Assembly: GCA_963842575.1 (NCBI GenBank)
Contig: CAWJGS010000004.1
Coordinates: 248,001-312,000, forward strand
Source: JACDER01 sp963842575
Lineage (GTDB): Bacteria; Actinomycetota; Thermoleophilia; Gaiellales; Gaiellaceae
DNA: 64,000 bases
Direction of reading: 5' to 3'
Below the pieces are notes generated by a model. That model was not told where the DNA came from and did not search any database. It worked only from the letters and a program-made list of their open reading frames with translations. Shown piece by piece: positions 9,339 through 17,377 of the stretch (positions are counted from its first letter, which is position 1; each line of letters opens with the position of its first letter). Made by a program: the position numbers and the translations under genes.

Positions 9339-10748
9339 ATGGCCGCAACCGTTTCCGTCCTCCCGGAGATTTCCGAGGAGGAGCTCACCGAGTTTCGAAT
9401 GCTGCTGGGCGGCGAGGCGCTCAGGCCCGGCGATCCCGGCTACGACCGGGTTCGCCCGTCGTTCAGTCAGATGTACGCCGACAAGCCCGGGCTCGTCGTC
9501 CTCTGCAAGGGGACGGCGGACGTCGTCGCCGCGGTCGATTTCGCCCGCGCCCGCGGGATCGAGGTCACAGTCCGCGGCGGCGGCCACTCGGTTGCCGGCC
9601 TGTCCAGCACCGACGGCGGCATGGTCATCGACCTCGCGCCCATGAACGGCGTGCTGGTGGACAAAGATGCACAGCTCGCGTACGTCCAGGGCGGAGCGCT
9701 CTGGGCGGACGTCGACCGCGAGGCGCAGCTCTACGGCCTCTCGACGCCCGGCGGCGTCGTCTCCGACACCGGCGTCGCGGGGCTGACGCTCGGCGGCGGC
9801 TACGGCTGGCTGCGGCGCACGTACGGGCTCTCGTGCGACAACGTCGCCGCCTACGAGGTCGTGACGGCCGACGGCAGCGTCCTGAACGCGTCCGCCGACG
9901 AGAACACCGACCTGTACTGGGCGCTGCGCGGCGGCGGCGGCAACTTCGGGATCGTCACCCGCTTCACCTTCAAGCTTCACCCGGTCGGGCCGATCGTCGC
10001 CTTCGCCGGCGTCTTCTACCGGTCCGAGGACGCCGAGACGGTGCTGCGCGGCTTCCGCGAGTTCGCCGACACGGCGCCTGACGAGGTCAATTGCATGACG
10101 GTCGCGATCTCGTTCCCCGAGGACGAGCACCTTCCGCCTCCGGTCCACAACCAGAAGTGCTTCGTCGTCGCATCGGTCTACGTCGGCGATCCGGAGGAAG
10201 GCATGCGCGTCCTCCAGCCGCTCCGCGAGCTGGGAACGCCGCTGGCGGACATCTCGCAGCCGATGCCGTGGAGGATCGTGCAATCGGCCTTTGACGCCTT
10301 CTTCCAGCGCCAGGAAGTGCGGACGTACTGGAAGTCGACTTCGGCGAGCGAGCTCTCCGACGAGCTCATCGACCTCATCGCGACGCGCGCGCAGGACCGC
10401 CCGGCGCCGCTCGCGACGATCGTCGTCTGGCTCACCGGCGGTGAGGTGAACCGCGTCGGCCACGACGACGCTGCCTTCAGCGAGCGCTCGGCGAAGTACC
10501 TGTTCAGCGTCGAGGGCACCTGGCACGAGGCGGCCGACGACGACAAGGTCGTCTCCTGGGTGCGCGATACGTGGGGCGCGATCTCCGAGTTCGGCACCGG
10601 GACGACGTACATCAACTTCGCCGAGGAGGGCGAGTCGGTCGTCGACGAGGCCTTCGGAGCCAAGCTCGAGAAGCTGGCGCAGATCAAGGCGAAGTACGAC
10701 CCGGACAACTTCTTCCACCGCAACAACAACATCGCCCCTGCTGCATAA
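9339..10748 (+). CDS. FAD-binding oxidoreductase, berberine-bridge-enzyme type
   Basis: 469-aa flavin oxidase with an FAD_binding_4 domain (about 45-185), substrate domain and C-terminal BBE segment ending KYDPDNFFHRNNNIAP. H83 in the RGGGHSVAG motif is the family site for 8-alpha-histidyl FAD attachment. C166 in GLSCDNVAAYEVV lies where bicovalent family members attach FAD through 6-S-cysteinyl, so a doubly linked flavin is likely (inference from the family). There is no signal peptide. A GAGAGGAG ribosome site precedes ATG 9339. It likely oxidises a sugar, alkaloid-like or phenolic substrate using oxygen; the substrate cannot be told from the sequence. It is followed after 3 nt by a YciI-like gene. 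Confidence 0.9.
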   Translation: MAATVSVLPEISEEELTEFRMLLGGEALRPGDPGYDRVRPSFSQMYADKPGLVVLCKGTADVVAAVDFARARGIEVTVRGGGHSVAGLSSTDGGMVIDLAPMNGVLVDKDAQLAYVQGGALWADVDREAQLYGLSTPGGVVSDTGVAGLTLGGGYGWLRRTYGLSCDNVAAYEVVTADGSVLNASADENTDLYWALRGGGGNFGIVTRFTFKLHPVGPIVAFAGVFYRSEDAETVLRGFREFADTAPDEVNCMTVAISFPEDEHLPPPVHNQKCFVVASVYVGDPEEGMRVLQPLRELGTPLADISQPMPWRIVQSAFDAFFQRQEVRTYWKSTSASELSDELIDLIATRAQDRPAPLATIVVWLTGGEVNRVGHDDAAFSERSAKYLFSVEGTWHEAADDDKVVSWVRDTWGAISEFGTGTTYINFAEEGESVVDEAFGAKLEKLAQIKAKYDPDNFFHRNNNIAPAA

Positions 10749-10751
10749 CGG

Positions 10752-11039
10752 TTGAGCACCTTCGTCGTCCTGCGCGAGCGTGGCCCGGGCTGGGACTCGA
10801 GCCGGGACATGCGAGCGCAGGACGGCTGGGACGATCACGCGGCGTTCATGGAGGGGCTCGTCGAGGAGGGATTCGTCCTCCTCGGCGGGGTGCTCTCCGA
10901 CGGGCGGGCGTTGCACATCGTCGAGGCGGAGTCGGAGGATGCGGTGCGAGCGCGGTTCGGCGACGATCCGTGGCCTGTGGAGATGCTCGACGTGGCAAGT
11001 GTGAGCCGGTGGGAGGTCCTGCTCGGCCGGCTGACATAA
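10752..11039 (+). CDS. YciI-like protein
   Basis: 95-aa YCII-domain protein with a TTG start just 3 nt after the FAD oxidase stop, so probably co-transcribed with it. It has the family layout: a beta strand (FVVLRERGPGW), WDDHAAFMEGLVEEGFVLLGG with the conserved H and D/E near the cleft, then LHIVEAESEDAVRARFGDDPW. A paralogue with the same WSRDMR...W..HA..M pattern is encoded at 29195-29497 on the other strand. The biochemical role of this branch is unknown. Confidence 0.85.
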   Translation: MSTFVVLRERGPGWDSSRDMRAQDGWDDHAAFMEGLVEEGFVLLGGVLSDGRALHIVEAESEDAVRARFGDDPWPVEMLDVASVSRWEVLLGRLT

Positions 11040-11087
11040 GCCCTGGGCCGCGACACAGTCGTCCGGCGGGAGCCGCACGATGTCCAC

Positions 11088-11972
11088 GTGCTCGCGCTCG
11101 TTCTGCGCATCGTGCTCGCAGGCGCGCTCGCAGCCGGCGCGCTGCTGAAGCTGGGCCGACCGCGGGCCTCGGCGCGCTCGCTCGAGACGTTCGGAGCCCG
11201 GGGGGCGGCCCTCCGGTGGACAGTGCTCGGAGCCGCCGTCGTCGTCGAGTCGGGCCTGGCCGTCGGGGTCGCTGCCGGGTCCCGCGCTTCCGCGCTGGCC
11301 GCCGCAGCTCTGCTGTGCGGCTTCGCCGCCGTTCTCGCCTTCGCGATCGCGAGGGGACGGAGGGGCGAGCCCTGTCCGTGCTTCGGGTCGCACGGGCGCG
11401 TCGGGCCCGGCGGCATCGCCCGCAACATCGCGCTGGCCGGCGCGCTCGCAGCACTCCCCTGGCTGTCCGAGGTCTCGCTTTCTACCTCGGCCTGGCTCGC
11501 ACTCGGCCTCGGCGTCGCGCTGTGCGGCGTCGCGGCCCTCGCGGTCGCGGTGGCCGCCCTGGCGCGCGAGATCGGCCTGCTGCGCCTGCGGGTTGCGCCG
11601 TCCGGGGCGCTCGAGCTTCTCTCGGAAGGGCCGGAGCTCGGTCGGTTCGCGCCCATCGTGCAGAGCTTCTCCATCACTGACGAGACCCGAGTCGCGCTCG
11701 CCGTGTTCTCGTCCGAAGGTTGCCGGATCTGTGGCGATCTGAAGCCGGCCGTTGCCGTGGTCGCCAGCGACCCGGCGGTCGCGGTACGCGTCTTCGACGA
11801 GCACGCGGACGCCCAGGCATGGGACGCGCTCCGCGTGCCGGGGAGCCCGTACGCGGTGGCGATCGATCTCGACGGGACCGTTCGAGCGAAGGGCACCTTC
11901 AACAACCTGACGCAACTCGAGAGCGTCGTCGCTACCGCGCAGCGGCGCGCCCAGCCGTACGTCCATGCCTGA
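11088..11972 (+). CDS. MauE-like membrane protein fused to a thioredoxin-like domain
   Basis: 294-aa protein with two parts. Residues 1-160 hold four to five hydrophobic helices of the MauE/DoxX type, with the family Cys pair in GEPCPCFG (C96, C98). Residues about 165-294 form a soluble thioredoxin-like domain with a C-x-x-C (C212-R-I-C215) and a cis-Pro-like loop (VPGSPYAVAID), resembling MauD. MauE and MauD are known to be needed for maturation or disulfide handling of the methylamine dehydrogenase light chain, so the fusion suggests one protein doing both jobs. The stop overlaps the next gene by 8 nt, giving a tightly coupled operon with the Tat-exported Cys-rich protein and a CcdA-propeller fusion. 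The substrate is inferred to be that Cys-rich protein. Confidence 0.82.
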   Translation: MLALVLRIVLAGALAAGALLKLGRPRASARSLETFGARGAALRWTVLGAAVVVESGLAVGVAAGSRASALAAAALLCGFAAVLAFAIARGRRGEPCPCFGSHGRVGPGGIARNIALAGALAALPWLSEVSLSTSAWLALGLGVALCGVAALAVAVAALAREIGLLRLRVAPSGALELLSEGPELGRFAPIVQSFSITDETRVALAVFSSEGCRICGDLKPAVAVVASDPAVAVRVFDEHADAQAWDALRVPGSPYAVAIDLDGTVRAKGTFNNLTQLESVVATAQRRAQPYVHA

Positions 11973-12537
11973 TCGCGGACACATCCTCGAGGCCGTCGCC
12001 GCCTCGACCTCCCGCCGCGGCTTCCTCGCGCGCGCCGGGCGCCTCCTCGCCCTGGCAGCCGGCGGCGCCGCAGCCGCATCGGTGCGCCCGCAGGACGCGG
12101 ACGCATTCCACTTCTGCGGGCACATCTTCACCACGGACTCGTGTCCCCATCCGACGGGCTTACCGCGGGTGGACGCCCACGGCTTCCCGTTGCGTGCGCG
12201 TGACGGCGCGCCGGTCGACAATCTCGGGCGGCCCGTCGACAAGGAAGGCTTTCCCGTCGACGGCGGCGGCCGCAGGCTGCGCGACCCAGATGGGCAACCG
12301 CTTCCACCGGCGCCGCGCACGCGCGTCTGCCTCGACCAGGTCAGCGAGCGATACGACTTCCGCACCTATATCGACGGCTCGTGGTACCGCTGCTGCGGCG
12401 GTCACGTGCGCAAGCTCATCGACTGCTGCTCCTACAGCCGGAGGCGGATAAACGGGGACGCGTCGCTGACGGGCTACTGCTATCGAGGGCGTCGGGTCTT
12501 CTGCGTCCTCTACTACGACACGAAGGTGCCGTGCTAG
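11965..12537 (+). CDS. Tat-exported Cys-rich protein, methylamine-dehydrogenase-light-chain-like, single Trp
   Basis: 190-aa protein with a twin-arginine signal (SRRGFLARAGRLLALAAGG; R17-R18) and ten cysteines (51, 60, 122, 143, 144, 154, 155, 172, 180, 190), enough for five disulfides. Between about residues 68 and 115 there is a run of short D-x-x-G-x-P units (DAHGFPL, RDGAPVD, NLGRPVD, KEGFPVD). The C-terminal 70 residues (WYRCCGG ... DCC ... GYC ... VFC ... KVPC) recall the disulfide-knotted light chain of methylamine dehydrogenase, and the neighbours are MauE/MauD- and CcdA-like. However, it has only one Trp (W140), so the two-Trp TTQ cofactor cannot form in the usual way. Function unknown; an exported, disulfide-rich redox or structural partner of the neighbouring propeller is my inference. 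Confidence 0.8.
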   Translation: MPDRGHILEAVAASTSRRGFLARAGRLLALAAGGAAAASVRPQDADAFHFCGHIFTTDSCPHPTGLPRVDAHGFPLRARDGAPVDNLGRPVDKEGFPVDGGGRRLRDPDGQPLPPAPRTRVCLDQVSERYDFRTYIDGSWYRCCGGHVRKLIDCCSYSRRRINGDASLTGYCYRGRRVFCVLYYDTKVPC

Positions 12538-14840
12538 CCGCCGTCCTCGGCGCGGCCGCTTTCGTCGCGGGGCTCGCCGGAGCGTGGTCGCCGTGCGGGT
12601 TCTCGGTAGTCGAGACGATCGGGGGGTCCCGCGCCCCCGTTCTCCGCGCTGCAGCGTGCGTCGCGTTCACCGTTGGAGCCCTCACGGGCGGAATCGCCAC
12701 CTTCGTAGGCCTCAGCGCGCTGGGAGGTGCGGTCGCAGTCGGCCCTGCCGTCGCGGTGGCCGTCGCCATCTCGCTCGCAGCGGCCGCAGCCGAGGCCTGC
12801 GGCGTCCGCATCGTCCCGCAGGTCCGCCGCCAGGTTCCCGAGAGCTGGAGGCGCAGGCTGCCGCTCCCGGCGGCCGCGGGTGCATACGGCGTGCTCCTGG
12901 GGCTCGGCTTCGTCACGTTCGTCCTCACGCTCGCGTTCTGGGCTCTCGCGGTCGTTGCGCTCGTTCTCGGACAAGTCCGGCTCGGCCTCGCCCTCGGAGC
13001 CGGGTTCGGCCTCGGACGGGCGGTGCCGATCCTCCTCTTGGCCCCGCTCGCGTCGCAGGCCAGCGGCAGGGACCTCCTCGACGCCATGTCGATGCGGCCG
13101 CGGATGCTGCGCGGCCTGCGCGCCCTGGCAGGCGCCGCGCTCGGCGCCTGCGCGGCCGTGCTCCTCGCACACGGCGCGTCCGCTGCCTCCACGCCGATCA
13201 ACGGGACGGATCCGTCCGCGGAATTCGGCGTCGTCGCCTGGGACCGGCCGGCAGGTTCGATCCTTCGCTACAAGGTTCGCGCGCTCGGGGGAGCCGCCGC
13301 AGCTCATCACACGGGGCCTCTGGAGGCTCCGCTTCCCGGCCGTGACGCCGCGGTCGGCGAAGGGCTCGTGGCGTGGCGCTCGGACCGGCTCGTGCGCGTC
13401 GTCCGCAGGAGCGACTTCGAGCCCGTCCTCCAGGCGGTGGTTCCCGGGGCAAACGAGCTCGCGGTCTCGTCCCGTTGGCTCGTCTACCGCGTCACGGGGC
13501 CGAGCAGCGACCGGCTCGTCGCGCGCTCGCTCTCCACCGGCCGCGAACGGACGATTGCCTCGACGGGGGCGGGGCAGCGACTCGGCCGCCCTTCGGTGCG
13601 CGGCGACCTCGTCGTCTTCCACGTCGCTTCGACACAGGAGAGCCGGATCGTCGCAGTCGATCTCGCGCACGGCACGCGCCGCGTGCTGCGGGCAAGCCGA
13701 ATCGAACAGCTGACCAACCCCTCGGTGGACGGTGGCAGCCTCGTGTACGTCCGCGCCTCCGCCACTGCTCAGGAGCTCGTCCGCGGCCCCGTCGACCAAC
13801 CCGCCGGCGACCGCACGCTTCTGCGCGCGCCGCCGACCGCCCTGCGCGATCTCGGCTACGAGCCCGGGTACAGCCATCACACGAGGACTCCACGGCCGGG
13901 GCGCTCCAAGACGCTGTTCTGGACGACTGCTCTCGCACCACGGTCGGCCTACCTGACGCTCGACCCGCTCACCCAGGCCTCCGCGAGCGCCCGCTTCGTC
14001 TCGCTACCGGTCGGCCGCAGCCCGGCTCCGCGGCCGCTTCCGAACCGGATCGCGTTTTCGCCGCCGACCGCGCCGCCGGTCCTCGTCTACACCGCGTCGA
14101 ACCGGTCGCAGGATGTGCTCGTCGCCGTCACCGCCCTCGGCACGGAAGAGGTGGTCGGGCGTGCCTCGCGCCTCGAGGATCCGGCCTGGTCGGCGGACGC
14201 CGCGAGACTTGTGTTCGCAGGACCCGACGGGCTGTACGTCTCCGCACTCGACGGCTTGCCGCCCGTCAGGATCACGCGCGGGCGGGCGGATGCCGACCCG
14301 AGCTGGTCACCCACCGGGACGATCGCCTTCGTCCGCGGCCGCGCGATCTACACGGTGGGCGAGGACGGCAGCGGGCTGAGACGGGTCACGAGTCCCGCCC
14401 AGCGCTCCCAGGAGCCTGCGTGGTCGCCGGACGGAACGCGCCTGGCCTACGCCTCTCGCCGGGGCGGCAACTGGGACATCTACGGCGTCGACGCAGCCGG
14501 GCGCAAACGTCGAATCACGCGAACACAGGCCGCCGAGGGATATCCGTCGTGGTCGCCGGACGGCACCCACCTCGCGTTCGAGCGGCAAACGAACAACGGC
14601 TGGCGGATCTTCGTCGACTCGTGGGACGGTGGCTCCGCGACAAGGCTCACCTCAGGCCCGGGCGACGACGTCCACTCCGCCTGGGCACCTGACGGAGCAT
14701 TCCTCGCCTTCGTGGGGACCAGAGACGGTCGGCCCCGCATCTGGCGCGTCGACGCTGCCGGCGGTCCGCCGGAAGCCATCGGTCGTACCGCCGGGATCGA
14801 AGATGCGGCGGCCTGGCGCCCAATGAGTCGGCCCAGGTGA
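12531..14840 (+). CDS. CcdA-like membrane protein fused to an exported beta-propeller
   Basis: 769-aa fusion. GTG 12531 overlaps the previous stop by 7 nt. Residues 1-215 form six to seven hydrophobic helices with CcdA/DsbD-type cysteines (SPCG at C22, EACG at C90), the pattern of a thiol electron carrier across the membrane. Residues about 225-769 are an extracytoplasmic beta-propeller. The last five blades carry clear TolB/WD40-like repeats (DPAWSADAARLVF, DPSWSPTGTIAFV, EPAWSPDGTRLAYA, YPSWSPDGTHLAFE, HSAWAPDGAFLAFV). The methylamine dehydrogenase heavy chain is also a propeller, so this could be the structural partner of the Cys-rich protein. That link rests on context only. CcdA joined to a propeller in one chain is an uncommon layout as far as I know. 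Confidence 0.82.
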   Translation: MLAAVLGAAAFVAGLAGAWSPCGFSVVETIGGSRAPVLRAAACVAFTVGALTGGIATFVGLSALGGAVAVGPAVAVAVAISLAAAAAEACGVRIVPQVRRQVPESWRRRLPLPAAAGAYGVLLGLGFVTFVLTLAFWALAVVALVLGQVRLGLALGAGFGLGRAVPILLLAPLASQASGRDLLDAMSMRPRMLRGLRALAGAALGACAAVLLAHGASAASTPINGTDPSAEFGVVAWDRPAGSILRYKVRALGGAAAAHHTGPLEAPLPGRDAAVGEGLVAWRSDRLVRVVRRSDFEPVLQAVVPGANELAVSSRWLVYRVTGPSSDRLVARSLSTGRERTIASTGAGQRLGRPSVRGDLVVFHVASTQESRIVAVDLAHGTRRVLRASRIEQLTNPSVDGGSLVYVRASATAQELVRGPVDQPAGDRTLLRAPPTALRDLGYEPGYSHHTRTPRPGRSKTLFWTTALAPRSAYLTLDPLTQASASARFVSLPVGRSPAPRPLPNRIAFSPPTAPPVLVYTASNRSQDVLVAVTALGTEEVVGRASRLEDPAWSADAARLVFAGPDGLYVSALDGLPPVRITRGRADADPSWSPTGTIAFVRGRAIYTVGEDGSGLRRVTSPAQRSQEPAWSPDGTRLAYASRRGGNWDIYGVDAAGRKRRITRTQAAEGYPSWSPDGTHLAFERQTNNGWRIFVDSWDGGSATRLTSGPGDDVHSAWAPDGAFLAFVGTRDGRPRIWRVDAAGGPPEAIGRTAGIEDAAAWRPMSRPR

Positions 14841-14862
14841 CAGAGCGTCTACCCTGGCGAGG

Positions 14863-15279
14863 ATGCCCGACCTCCCGTTGACCGGCGGTTGCCTCTGCGG
14901 AGGGGTCCGCTTCGAGGTGAACGAGCCGCTCGTCTCGTCCGGCTACTGCCACTGCACTCGCTGCCAGCGGCGCACCGGGACGGGGGCGTCGGCCTCGGGC
15001 CGGATTGCACCGGGCTCGCTGGCGATCGTCTCCGGGGAGGAGCTGATCCGGTCCTGGGATCCGCCCGACCACGGCTTCTCGAAAGTCTTCTGCAGCCAGT
15101 GCGGCAGCGCCCTGTGGAGTCAGAGCCAGGACGATCCCGAGATCAAGAGCGTCCGCCTCGGTGCATTCGACGCGGACCCGGGGATTCGCCCGTCCACCCG
15201 CCAGTTCGTCGCCTATGCCGCGCCGTGGGAGCCGATCCCGGACGACGGGCTGCCCCGGTACCCCGAGCACCGCCAGTAG
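14863..15279 (+). CDS. GFA/CENP-V family zinc protein
   Basis: 138-aa protein of the glutathione-dependent formaldehyde-activating (GFA/CENP-V) fold. Zinc ligands are seen as GGCLCGGVRF, YCHCTRCQRRTG and FCSQCGSALW, the usual C-x-C, C-x-C-x-x-C and C-x-x-C set. Most members have unknown activity despite the family name. It starts 22 nt after the CcdA-propeller gene and may belong to the same transcript. Its stop codon ends at 15279, directly abutting the convergent gene's stop at 15280 (TAGCTA), leaving no room for a terminator between them. Confidence 0.88.
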   Translation: MPDLPLTGGCLCGGVRFEVNEPLVSSGYCHCTRCQRRTGTGASASGRIAPGSLAIVSGEELIRSWDPPDHGFSKVFCSQCGSALWSQSQDDPEIKSVRLGAFDADPGIRPSTRQFVAYAAPWEPIPDDGLPRYPEHRQ

Positions 15280-16311
15280 CTACTGCACGTCCTCGCCCGG
15301 CCAGGTGTCGGTGAGAAGGTAGCCCTCCGGGAATGGATCGCTCGGGTCGACGAGCACCTGCGTGACACCGGTGATCCACGCGCTGCCGCGGATGGCAGGG
15401 ACGATCGCGGGGCGCCCGCCCACCTCGGTCTCCGACACGATCCGCCCCTCGAACGCCGTCCCCAGCACGGACGCATGCGACATCGAGTCGCCCGGCCGCA
15501 TGAGACCGCGGGCGTGCAGCGCCGCCATCCGGGCGGAGAGCCCCGTGCCGGTTCCGGAACGGTCGAGCCGGCCGGGCGCGATGACGACCGCGTTCCGCGA
15601 CACCTCCCCCACGCCGCGCCACGGCTCGGCGATCTGGACGATGCTGACGCCCGCGATCTCCGTGTTGTCGGGATGGACGCACGGCAATTGCTGGCGAGCC
15701 GCCTCGCGGATCAGCTCGCCGACGCGGCACAGCTCGCGCGCCTCCGAGGGCTCGAGCGAGAACCCGAGCGCGGCCGCGTCGGCGATCGCGTACCACATGC
15801 CGCCGAACGCCACGTCGACGGTCAGCGACCCGAGTCCGTCGACCTCGAGCGGCGCGTCGATCCGGTCGGCGAAGCACGGCACGTTGGTCAGCTCGACCGA
15901 CTCGCACTTCCCCTCCCGGCAGGCGGCGCGCACCTCGACGACGCCGGCGGGAGCCTCCAGGCGCAGCGTCGTCTCCGGCTCGCGCATCTCCACCATGCCC
16001 GTCTCGAGCAGGACAGTCGCGACGCAGATCGTGTTCGAGCCCGACATCGCCGGGTACTCGGTCGGCTCCATGATGATGAAGCCGGCGTCGCAGCCGGGGC
16101 GCGTGGCCGGGACGATCAGATTGGCGTGCACCGCGACGCTGCCGCGCGGCTCGCGCAGGAGCAGGCGGCGAAGCGAGTCGTCGCGCGCGAGCGCCTGCAT
16201 CTGCTCGAAGACCGTCGCACCCGGCGGCGGAAGCACTCCTCCGGTGACGACGTTGCCGATCTCGCCGCCGGCGTGGCAGCCCACGACGGTCAGGGTTCGT
16301 GCCGCGCGCAA
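15280..16311 (-). CDS. Proline racemase superfamily enzyme with Ser/Thr in place of both catalytic Cys
   Basis: 343-aa member of the proline racemase / hydroxyproline epimerase / trans-3-hydroxyproline dehydratase superfamily (HAGGEIGNVVTGG near the N-terminus, DVAFGGMWYAI mid-protein). The first active-site block reads AMSGSNTI, with S90 where racemases have Cys. The second reads DRSGTGTGLSA, with T254 where racemases have Cys. Two-Cys racemisation is therefore not possible; in this family Cys-to-Thr at the second site is linked to dehydratase chemistry, while Ser at the first site occurs in a further subgroup. I would call it a hydroxyproline- or related amino-acid-processing enzyme of uncertain reaction. 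It forms an operon-like pair with the gene upstream at 16319. Confidence 0.85.
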   Translation of the reverse strand: MRAARTLTVVGCHAGGEIGNVVTGGVLPPPGATVFEQMQALARDDSLRRLLLREPRGSVAVHANLIVPATRPGCDAGFIIMEPTEYPAMSGSNTICVATVLLETGMVEMREPETTLRLEAPAGVVEVRAACREGKCESVELTNVPCFADRIDAPLEVDGLGSLTVDVAFGGMWYAIADAAALGFSLEPSEARELCRVGELIREAARQQLPCVHPDNTEIAGVSIVQIAEPWRGVGEVSRNAVVIAPGRLDRSGTGTGLSARMAALHARGLMRPGDSMSHASVLGTAFEGRIVSETEVGGRPAIVPAIRGSAWITGVTQVLVDPSDPFPEGYLLTDTWPGEDVQ

Positions 16312-16318
16312 GGCCGCG

Positions 16319-17311
16319 TCAGTCTACGACCCGCGCCTGCACCCCCCACCCGCCGAAGTCCTCGGACACGGCGACCACGAGCTCGTTGTCGCCCTGCTCG
16401 AGAGGGAGATAGACCGTGTCGTGCCAGCCGATGCTGCCGAGGAAGCGGTAGTCGCGGGAGCGGTAGGTGGCGTCTCCGCCATACAGCGCGGCTCCGTTCA
16501 GATAGACGTGCGCGCGGTCGCTGAAGCCGAGCTGGACGGCCTTCGCGCCCGCGCCGTCTGCCGGGATCGTCGCGCGCGCGAGGACGGTGTTCCTGCCGTC
16601 CTCGATGCCCTGCACGCGCGCAAGATCGACGAGGCCGCCCGGCTCGCTCTCGACCGGCGTCCACGAGCGCGGCTTGGCGCGCTCCTGCTCGAGCTCCTCT
16701 TCCGCGAACGCATCCGAGACATCCCACGCGCGGATCACTCCCGCGGGCGCGGCCGGCTGTGGCGGCGGCGCCGGATCGACTTCCGAGTCCTCCCCGAACG
16801 CAAGGTCGCCGAAGTGGACGTCGGGCCCGCTGACGAGCACGCCGATCCGGCCGCGCCGCCGCGGCTCCTTGAGCGGGCAGACGAGCGCAACGGTCGTGAG
16901 GTCGCCGACCCGCACTTCGGCACGACTGCCGGCGAAGTCGACGCGGATTCGAAACCAGTCACCGACCGGGAACCTGAGCGGAGCCCAGAACCCGTCACCG
17001 TGGTAGAGCTGCCAGCTCGAGATCCCGTTCGTGACCGGCGTGTACTGCACGGCATCGGGGTTGCCCACCTGGTGCGGACGGACGAAGAAGGACTCGTAGT
17101 TCCGGTCGTCCGCGGCGCGCCACACGATTCCGTGGAACGACCGCTCCGCGCCGACGGCCAGCTCGAGCTCGACCCACCCGTCCTCGAGCTCGACGTCCGC
17201 GAGCGCCGCCGCGAAGCCACGCGCGACCGTCGACATCCTCCGGCGGAAGATCGACCACTCGCGCTCCCCCTCGCCCCAGTCCCAGCCGTCGGAGTGGAAG
17301 GACAAGCGCAT
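16319..17311 (-). CDS. Two-domain carbohydrate-binding-like protein, function unknown
   Basis: 330-aa cytoplasmic-looking protein without a signal peptide. The N-terminal about 170 residues look like a concanavalin/LamG-type beta-sandwich (ELAVGAERSFHGIVWRAADD, WFRIRVDFAGSRAEVRVGD, GRIGVLVSGPDVHFGDLAF). The C-terminal about 130 residues look like a second jelly-roll of glycosidase-accessory type (ARVYLNGAALYGG-like strand, GSIGWHDTVYLPLEQGDNEL). No catalytic acid pair is obvious. Domain calls come from strand pattern only. It lies 7 nt upstream of the proline-racemase-family gene and is probably co-transcribed with it. Confidence 0.7.
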   Translation of the reverse strand: MRLSFHSDGWDWGEGEREWSIFRRRMSTVARGFAAALADVELEDGWVELELAVGAERSFHGIVWRAADDRNYESFFVRPHQVGNPDAVQYTPVTNGISSWQLYHGDGFWAPLRFPVGDWFRIRVDFAGSRAEVRVGDLTTVALVCPLKEPRRRGRIGVLVSGPDVHFGDLAFGEDSEVDPAPPPQPAAPAGVIRAWDVSDAFAEEELEQERAKPRSWTPVESEPGGLVDLARVQGIEDGRNTVLARATIPADGAGAKAVQLGFSDRAHVYLNGAALYGGDATYRSRDYRFLGSIGWHDTVYLPLEQGDNELVVAVSEDFGGWGVQARVVD

Positions 17312-17377
17312 CTGCGCCTATCGACGCACTGGGGGCTCCGTTGTTAGAACTTCCGCATCGGTATCGCACTGCCTCAC

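Noticed and set aside
9048..12365. Open minus-strand frame of 1105 codons opposite the FAD oxidase and Mau-like operon
   Set aside because: It is antisense to several well-supported genes, is Arg/Pro-rich and low in hydrophobic pattern, and arises from the high third-position GC.
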